From: Saccharum officinarum
Taxonomy: Eukaryota > Streptophyta > Magnoliopsida > Poales > Poaceae
Assembly (NCBI GenBank): GCA_020631735.1
Contig: CM036159.1
Location: 14,981,511 to 15,045,510, forward strand
DNA length: 64,000 nt
Direction: 5' to 3'
Shown piece after piece: positions 58,433 through 64,000 of this stretch. Each line of letters starts with the position of its first letter. Position 1 is the stretch's first letter. The notes under the pieces are model-generated. The model was not told the DNA's origin. It worked only from the letters and a program-made list of their open reading frames with translations, and searched no databases. The position numbers and the translations under genes were made by a program.

Positions 58433-58597
58433 TGTTAGCCTTGTAATTGGCAAGTGTAATTATAGTAGGCTGCCCTTGATTAGTGGCATGTAGACGCCTG
58501 TGCGGTTGGGCTTGTAAGCCACCCCCGGCCATATGTATATGTACTCACGTATTGACAGGAAATACAATCAATGACATATTTCCCCAAAACGCTTTCA
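58433..58597 (+). repeat. CopE left LTR
   Basis: TGTTAGCCTTG...CGCTTTCA, 165 bp, followed at once by primer-like TGGTATCAAAGCT (58598-58610). A plus-strand TATATG run is near 58530. Confidence 0.9.
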
Positions 58598-58610
58598 TGG
58601 TATCAAAGCT

Positions 58611-59216
58611 AGATGAACTGAAAGGCAAACGTGCATGGCGACCAAGTTGGCATGCATGGCAGATGTGAGCAATATCATCTTTATTACATGGAATGACACT
58701 GGAGCTAATGAGTTTGGACAAAGCTTCACGCCCAAGATGACCGAGACGGCGATGCCAAAGGGAGGTGGGTGCGGCGAGGAACGCAGAGGTGCTGGTGGAG
58801 GGTGCATAGAACAGGTAGAGGTCATCGGAGCTATTGCACCTAGCGATCACGTTCCTGGTTTGCAAATCCTTCACAGAAAGGCCAAAAGGATCAAACTCGA
58901 TGGAGCAGTTATTGTCGGTGGTAAAACGACGAATAGAAATCAAATTCTTAATAATGTGGGGGGACACTAAAACATTATTAAGAACAAGATTACAACACGG
59001 TAAAGAAAAAGTGTGTGATCCAGTGGCAGTGACAGGAAGCAAAGCACCATTTCCTACGATGATAGATGAAGGAGTAGATGAAAAAGGTGGGGAAATAGTG
59101 GAGAGTTTACCAGCATCCGATGTCATGTGCGAGCCAGCACCAGAGTCGGTATACCACTCAGACATTGAGGCCGACGGGTTCAGCGTCATGGTGTTGAAGG
59201 AGTGCGTCAGGGAGTC
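58611..59216 (-). CDS. CopE pol N-terminal part: protease and pre-integrase (inverted)
   Basis: Minus strand: WYTDSGAGSHMTSD is the aspartic protease motif; then [10 protein letters not shown] and CHACQLGRHARLPFSSSS, the zinc-binding pre-integrase segment. The frame is cut where it meets the primer site, at a point sharing AGCT. It is in the same frame as gag, separated by TAG 59219-59217. The protease looks otherwise intact. Minus orientation is opposite to the LTRs and RNase H. Confidence 0.87.
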
Positions 59217-60479
59217 CTAGTTCCATGAGCCGCCGTGAGTGGGGTTCCAGGGTGCCGCCTGATATGCCGGCGTGGGCGCCTGGAACATCAGTGGAGCAGC
59301 GCCCCCATAGTACGCGCCATACTGAGGGGCTGGAGCGCCGTATGGAGCACCGTAGGGAGGGCCGCCAAAACCACCATAGAGCGACACGGCGTGGAACGCC
59401 GCTGGCGGTGTCGGGTGCCCGGACGGATCGTATGGCCACATACGCACGGTGCCCGCCCAAGGATGGGCGAACGACGGGTGCGTGCTTGGTGAAGAACTGC
59501 CCTGTCCACCATAGGGCGCACCAGCAGGAGGTGCGGAGGGGCCATCGCTGGTGTTGGACGAGGGGTTGCCGCGGCCACTGCGTCCATGATGACGTCCGTT
59601 GTGTTGATCGCCCGTGGGCGCATTAGGACATGAAGGAGGGACGGCTCCTGGACGTGGAGGGGCCGGTGTGCCGAGTGTCGCTGGACACGGCGTCGCAGCG
59701 ACAAGGGCAGCCAGCGGAGATGAAGGACGGGCGTCGATCTCCAGCTCCTCCAGTAGGAGGTGTGTCCGTGCTTCCGGGAACGTCAGGAACGGCCGGTGCA
59801 TCTTGAGGATGGACACCATGTGGCGGAACTTGCCGCTAAGGCCACGAAGGAGCGTCAGCACCATCTGGCGATCGCCGATGGGGTCGCCGAACTCGGCGAG
59901 GGATGCAGCCATGGACTCGAGGCGACGGCAGTAGTCGGTGATGCTTAGAGACTCTTGACGAAAATTGCGGAACTGCGTCTCGAGGAGAAGAGCACGAGAC
60001 TCCTTCTGGCCGAGGAATTCATCCTTGAGGTAGCACCATGCATTGCGTGCTAGACCTTGGTGTATCATCAAGGACTGTTGCAAATCTCTAGAGACGGTGC
60101 CATAAATCCATGTGAGAACGCAGCAATCAGCCTGGACCTAGGCCGGACATGTGGGGAAGGCCTCATCCTCGAGAACATGGCATGTGAGGGCATATTTGCC
60201 GAGCACAGTCAGGAAGATGCCACGCCACTTGGTGTAGGAGTCTGTGGTCTTGTCGAGGACGATGGGAATGAGAGCCTTCACGTTGACGACGGCTGTAGCT
60301 TGCGCCCAGAGGGCTTCGTGTGCCTGCTCGTACGCGGCGAGGGCTGCACTGCGGAGTCGAGCCTCCTCGGCCCGGCGCTCAGCATCAGCACGGGCGGCGT
60401 CTGCCTGGTCCTTGGCGGCGGTGTCTGCTTGTTCCTTGGTGGCGGCGGCTGCGGCCGTGACGTCGTCGTAGCCCGCCAT
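59217..60479 (-). CDS. CopE gag (inverted)
   Basis: Starts MAGYDDVTAA (ATG 60479-60477). Its parts are an Ala/Glu-rich head, the gag core (YTKWRGIFLTVLGKY, then DEFLGQKESRALLLETQFR and LTLLRGLSGKFRHMVS), and a Gly/Pro/Tyr-rich tail. One in-frame TAG at 60140-60138 interrupts it, and the closing TAG at 59219-59217 also stands where Gln would continue into protease, so gag and pol were one frame. No CCHC knuckle seen. Confidence 0.85.
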
Positions 60480-60670
60480 CAGTGAAAGTCGCAAACGGTA
60501 GCAAGGAGACGGACGGAGCGGATCAGCGACCACCCGGCGATTGGATCAGCATGGGGCGGGTGATCGGCTTGGGGCGCTGGCGATGAGATCGCAGCATGCC
60601 CAGCGACGGAGTCAGGCACGGGGTGGCGATGGAATCGGCGGCGGCGCGAGGGTTGCGGAAGAGTAGCGGA

Positions 60671-61237
60671 TTTGCAGTTCAGCAGATATGCCTCTATATG
60701 CATGATCCTCGAGAGCCCCACCTCATGGCTCTCAAACGTATCTTGCGCTACCTGCAGGGTACCCTGTCCCTTGGACTAACTCTGCGTCGGTCTCCCCCTA
60801 CGGAGCTTGTTGTTTACACGGATGCTGATTGGGCTGGATGTCCTGATACTCGCCGGTCGACTTCTGGTTATGCAGTGTTTCTTGGGGACAACCTGGTGTC
60901 GTGGTCATCCAAGCGCCAACACACAGTCTCCCGATCCAGCGCCGAGGCCGAGTACCGTGCTGTGGCGAATGGTGTCGCCGAAGCTACTTGGTTACGACAG
61001 TTACTCCTTGAGCTTCTCCACCCGCCTCGCTGTGCCACCTTGGTCTACTGTGACAACGTTAGTGCTGTATACCTATCTAGCAATCCAGTGCAGCATCAAC
61101 GGACGAAGCACGTTGAGATCGATCTCCATTTTGTTCGAGAGAAGGTTGCCCTTGGTCACGTTTGGGTTCTTCATGTTCCTACGACATCACAGTACGCCGA
61201 CGTCTTCACGAAGGGACTCCCCACCTCGTTGTTCTAG
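60671..61237 (+). CDS. CopE pol C-terminal part: RNase H
   Basis: Plus strand: FAVQQICLYMHDPREPHL (end of RT), then VVYTDADWAG, STSGYAVFLGDNLVSWSS, SSAEAEYRAVA, YCDNVSAVYL, HIEIDLHF-like text HVEIDLHFVREKV, and QYADVFTKGL near the end. Complete copia RNase H in the correct orientation relative to the right LTR. RT upstream is missing: the frame abuts the inverted gag leader near 60670. Confidence 0.88.
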   Translation, partial: FAVQQICLYMHDPREPHLMALKRILRYLQGTLSLGLTLRRSPPTELVVYTDADWAGCPDTRRSTSGYAVFLGDNLVSWSSKRQHTVSRSSAEAEYRAVANGVAEATWLRQLLLELLHPPRCATLVYCDNVSAVYLSSNPVQHQRTKHVEIDLHFVREKVALGHVWVLHVPTTSQYADVFTKGLPTSLF

Positions 61238-61291
61238 GAGTTTCGGTCCAGCCTGACCGTTAGCGATGCTTCTGATTAGACTGCGGGGAAG

Positions 61292-61455
61292 TGTTAGCCT
61301 TGTAATTGGCAAGTGTAATTATAGTAGGCTGCCCTTGATTAGTGGCATGTAGACGCCTGTGCGGTTGGGCTTGTAAGCCACCCCGGCCATATGTATATGT
61401 ACTCACGTATTGACAGGAAATACAATCAATGACATATTTCCCCAAAACGCTTTCA
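61292..61455 (+). repeat. CopE right LTR
   Basis: Same sequence as the left LTR apart from one fewer C in GCCACCCC. Preceded by a G-rich purine run that can serve as polypurine tract; followed by the ATGTC duplication. Confidence 0.9.
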
Positions 61456-61460
61456 ATGTC

Positions 61461-62615
61461 ACGCAAGATCAAAAAGATCGACACAACGCTAATAGCAGAG
61501 CTCGCGCAGTTCTTTTCTCGAGTCTTTCTCTTCAGGAGTTTGAAAGAGTCTCTGATTGTACTACTGCTCGGGAGATCTGGGTGAGGCTTCAGAGCTATCA
61601 CGAGGGGACCGCACAGGTCAAAACCAGACTCTACGAGACATACAAGAGGGAGTACGAGAACTTCACCCAGCTTGATGGCGAGTCCATCGATACCATGTTT
61701 TCTCGCTTTCAGACCATCGTTAACAAGATGCGAGCAAACAAGACACAATTACCTTATGATGATCACGAGAGGGCACTCAAGCTTCTATATGCCCTAGATC
61801 GGAAGGTATGAGATGTGAAGGTGACTGCTATCATTGAGTCTTTGGGGTATGAGACCCTCACTGTGGATGAGCTTTTTAGCAAGCTCAAGTCCACCGAGAT
61901 CGACTACCAGACCCAAGCCAAGCTCAAGAATCCCTCTGCACCGACTATGACCTTGGTCTCAGGTAATGGCTCAAGTTCTTTGGCTAACCCTTCACAGGTG
62001 TCTTTTGCCTTATCTTCTTTGGTGTCTGTCACAGAGGAGCAGATGGAGAGTCTTGGGGACGACGAGCTGGTGTTGATCATCAGCCGGTTCTCACGGTTTT
62101 ACAACAACCGCTTGAATCGCCGACGTGGTGGTGGTCCGAAGGAAGGATGCTACGACTGTGGAGATCCCGACCACTTCGTCGCCCACTGCCCCAAGAAGAA
62201 CAAGCACTCCTTCAACAAGTACGACTCCAGCAAGCGCAAGGACAAGCACGAGTACACCTCCAAGCACAAGTCAAAGGGAGGATTTGACAAGGAGGCGCTG
62301 AAGAAGAAGTACTTCAAGAAGGCCAAGGCTCAAGAGCACACCTTCCTCGCCTCCCTCAGTGACCTTGACAACGACATAGATGACGATCGGTCTTCTTCTC
62401 CCTCGAGCGATGATGAGTCCGAGAAGAGGCGTGAGGACAAGTTGACCGGGCTTTGCTTCATCGCTAAGTCCATCCACGGAGGCTACTGCACCATGGCTAT
62501 GGATGAAGGGGTGAAGCCCAACAAGGACATGCTTCCCAGTGACGATGACTCTACCGAGGTAAAACCCTCCGTCGATGCTCTTATTGTCGAGCTTGATATC
62601 ATACCGATACTTTGA
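61461..62615 (+). CDS. SireD gag, remainder with zinc knuckle
   Basis: Continues the frame of 58277-58432: LFSSLSLQEFERV, AREIWVRLQSYHEGT, MFSRFQTIVNKMRAN and the knuckle CYDCGDPDHFVAHC (62150-62191), then Lys-rich and Asp/Ser-rich stretches. A TGA at 61809-61811 stands where Trp (TGG) would be expected, and the frame goes on afterwards. It ends at 62613-62615, where the coiled-coil part continues in a shifted frame. Large gag of Sirevirus type. Confidence 0.85.
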
Positions 62616-63304
62616 TGAGTCAAGATAAGCTGCTGAAACATGCTGCTCGTGAGAGGAAAGAGTTTAAGGACAAGCTAGAAGTTGTGGAGAAAGAGCTTGA
62701 GGAAGCTAAGAAGCTTGTTGTTCATGTGTCTGACGAGGTTGAGTGCGATGAATGTGTTGTTCATATGACTAACTTTTCTAAGTTGCAATCTAAGTATGCT
62801 GCCTTGTTAGATGAGAACGATGAGCTGAAGGCTAGGTCTAGCTTGTTGGGTGCATGCAAGTCTTGTTCAGGCTTGCAATCTGAGCTGACAGAGAAGAATT
62901 CTAAGATCCTTGCTCTTGAGAAGGCCAGTTCAGATAGCACTGTTGTTGAGTGTGCACGTTGTGAGAGATTGGTGTTGGAGCTTGAGTCTTACAGGCATGA
63001 CAAGATGAGATCCGAGGAAGACAACACATACCTTCGGTCCATCTTGAATTGGGTGTCTTGTAGTGAGCCGCAGTTGGGCATGATGATGAGCCAGTTCAGA
63101 CGGGGAACTGGGACATCGGGAGTAGGCTTTGCTCTAGGTGGGAAGGGTGAAAATGTCTATGGCAAAGTTGATAAGTTCAGTGGTTTGAGCCCAAGTGAGA
63201 AACCTTTCACTACTCCCAAATTGATCAAGATTAATCCACCTAAGCCTACCAAACCCACTGTGAAAGATGGAGTGTTTAAAGAACCTCCAAGAGCTCCACC
63301 CTAG
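62612..63304 (+). CDS. SireD gag, coiled-coil region
   Basis: 230 residues, strongly helical heptad-like text (EFKDKLEVVEKELEEAKKL; LQSKYAALLDENDELKARSS), Cys pairs (ECDECVVH, ECARCERL), then a Pro/Lys-rich end closed by TAG. It is one frame off from the preceding part at a 4-base overlap, and probably is the same polyprotein after an indel. Confidence 0.75.
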   Translation: MMSQDKLLKHAARERKEFKDKLEVVEKELEEAKKLVVHVSDEVECDECVVHMTNFSKLQSKYAALLDENDELKARSSLLGACKSCSGLQSELTEKNSKILALEKASSDSTVVECARCERLVLELESYRHDKMRSEEDNTYLRSILNWVSCSEPQLGMMMSQFRRGTGTSGVGFALGGKGENVYGKVDKFSGLSPSEKPFTTPKLIKINPPKPTKPTVKDGVFKEPPRAPP

Positions 63305-63925
63305 AAACAAGTTTGGGTTCCAAAACCGAACCATCTCAGAAACCCACTTGACACTCTATCAAACATCTCTGAGGATCCCCTTCCTAAAGCCAAAAAGCTA
63401 CCAAGAGTGAACCATACCCACAAGAGAGTGAGCCAACAACCACCTAAGAGAGAGGTGAGGTATCACTATGACTATTGCCATAGGGATGGTCACCTTGTTG
63501 AGTTTTGCTTCAGGAGGAAGAGAGATGAGCGGCGGGAGTATGAGTTGAACAACCGGAACATGTACCGTCCGCCCCATGGCGTACATGTGCCTCCTGTTCA
63601 GAGGCGCAATGCTAGGCCAAGAGGTGCAATGCCTCAAGGTGCTAGGCCTCAGGTTGCTAGACCACGTGGTGGTCATGGTGGTCATGCCCGGCGTGGTTCA
63701 GATCATAATCAATATGACTTTGGACCTCGTGACAGTGGCTTTCAGTCCTACAGCTCTAGCGGACCACGTTTTCCCCCACATGGTGCCCGCTTTCCTCAAA
63801 TGGGACATGGCTTGTTTGGTGTTTTTCCTAACACTTTTCTAGGGCAAATGAGCCAACACTGGTATCCTTCACAGTTTACTAACCCCAGTGTTGCGCTATT
63901 TGCTTATCCTATGTCTTTCTATTGA
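63305..63925 (+). CDS. SireD gag C-terminal region with second zinc knuckle
   Basis: The frame beginning after the TAG at 63302 reads [11 protein letters not shown], then [17 protein letters not shown], a knuckle in which the first Cys of CX2C appears as Tyr, then an Arg/Gly/Pro-rich tail ending PMSFY and TGA at 63923. A pol frame follows. Arg-rich tails like this bind RNA. Confidence 0.72.
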   Translation, partial: KQVWVPKPNHLRNPLDTLSNISEDPLPKAKKLPRVNHTHKRVSQQPPKREVRYHYDYCHRDGHLVEFCFRRKRDERREYELNNRNMYRPPHGVHVPPVQRRNARPRGAMPQGARPQVARPRGGHGGHARRGSDHNQYDFGPRDSGFQSYSSSGPRFPPHGARFPQMGHGLFGVFPNTFLGQMSQHWYPSQFTNPSVALFAYPMSFY

Positions 63926-64000
63926 TGCAGGACGGAGGTCTGGAGAACACATGGCTCATTGATTATGGATGCTCGCGCCACATAACCGAAAGTTCCAAAT
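63926..64000 (+). CDS. SireD pol start, protease motif (runs off the window)
   Basis: In one frame reads GLENTWLIDYGCSRHITESSK: the copia protease motif with the catalytic Asp, but Tyr in place of Ser or Thr in the D-S/T-G triad. The change suggests this copy has a dead protease. The rest lies to the right of the window. Confidence 0.7.

Larger units (their letters stand above)
58433..61455 (+). mobile_element. CopE: copia element with inverted gag-protease half
   Basis: Two LTRs (58433-58597 and 61292-61455) of 165 and 164 bp differ by one C in a C-run. They are flanked by perfect 5-bp duplications ATGTC (58428-58432 and 61456-61460). A primer site follows the left LTR and GCGGGGAAG precedes the right one. 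RNase H is on the plus strand in the LTR orientation, but leader, gag and protease (about 58611-60670) are on the minus strand. The integrase core and RT are missing. The LTR match dates the insertion as recent. Inserted in SireD gag. Confidence 0.9.

Overview
This is nuclear DNA from a plant, most likely a panicoid grass of the sorghum, sugarcane, Miscanthus or maize group. The pointers are nested Sirevirus (Ty1/copia) and Tat (Ty3/gypsy) retrotransposons, Stowaway, Tourist, Mutator and hAT non-autonomous DNA elements, a tRNA-derived SINE, and one GC-rich grass gene with long introns. The species cannot be fixed from sequence reading alone. Two runs of exactly 100 N (15548-15647 and 51748-51847) are scaffold joins; both fall at the broken edge of a Sirevirus.

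Left third (1-25358) is nested retrotransposons. Sirevirus SireA lies on the minus strand (1-8332; its 3' LTR is off the left edge) and was inserted into a second Sirevirus, SireB, on the plus strand (8333 to the gap at 15547). SireB carries protease, integrase, RT and RNase H, then a palindrome-rich spacer, then a broken third (env-position) ORF. Beyond the gap is a long LTR-like block (15648-19122, minus) whose end cuts the integrase of a Tat-lineage gypsy element, TatA (19123-25358, minus).

Middle (25359-46700) is the gene space. The only host gene I can support is a BELL-class TALE homeobox gene of the SAW1/SAW2 (BLH2/BLH4) type. It lies on the minus strand, with start codon 39219-39217 and stop codon 30233-30231, four coding exons and a likely 5'-UTR intron. 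Its stop codon lies inside the 8-bp target duplication of a 925-bp hAT element. Intron 1 has a GC rather than GT donor, with a (GT)31 microsatellite 21 nt inside the intron. Three small indels disturb the reading frame. MITEs, a LINE remnant and a SINE surround or lie within the gene.

Right third (46721-64000) is retrotransposons again. SireC (plus) runs from a complete 5' LTR to the second gap. SireD (plus) has a 5' LTR ending at 58213 and a gag split by a recent 3.0-kb copia insertion, CopE (58433-61455). CopE has two LTRs that differ by one base and perfect target duplications, yet its leader-gag-protease half is inverted relative to its RNase H and LTRs. This is the most unusual structure in the window.

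Two decay patterns recur. In TatA pol and in the SireB third ORF, premature stops are almost all TAG where Gln (CAG) is expected, as expected from C-to-T change at methylated CHG sites. Elsewhere, including the BELL gene, frames are broken by 1-nt indels mostly in homopolymers, which may be sequencing error.
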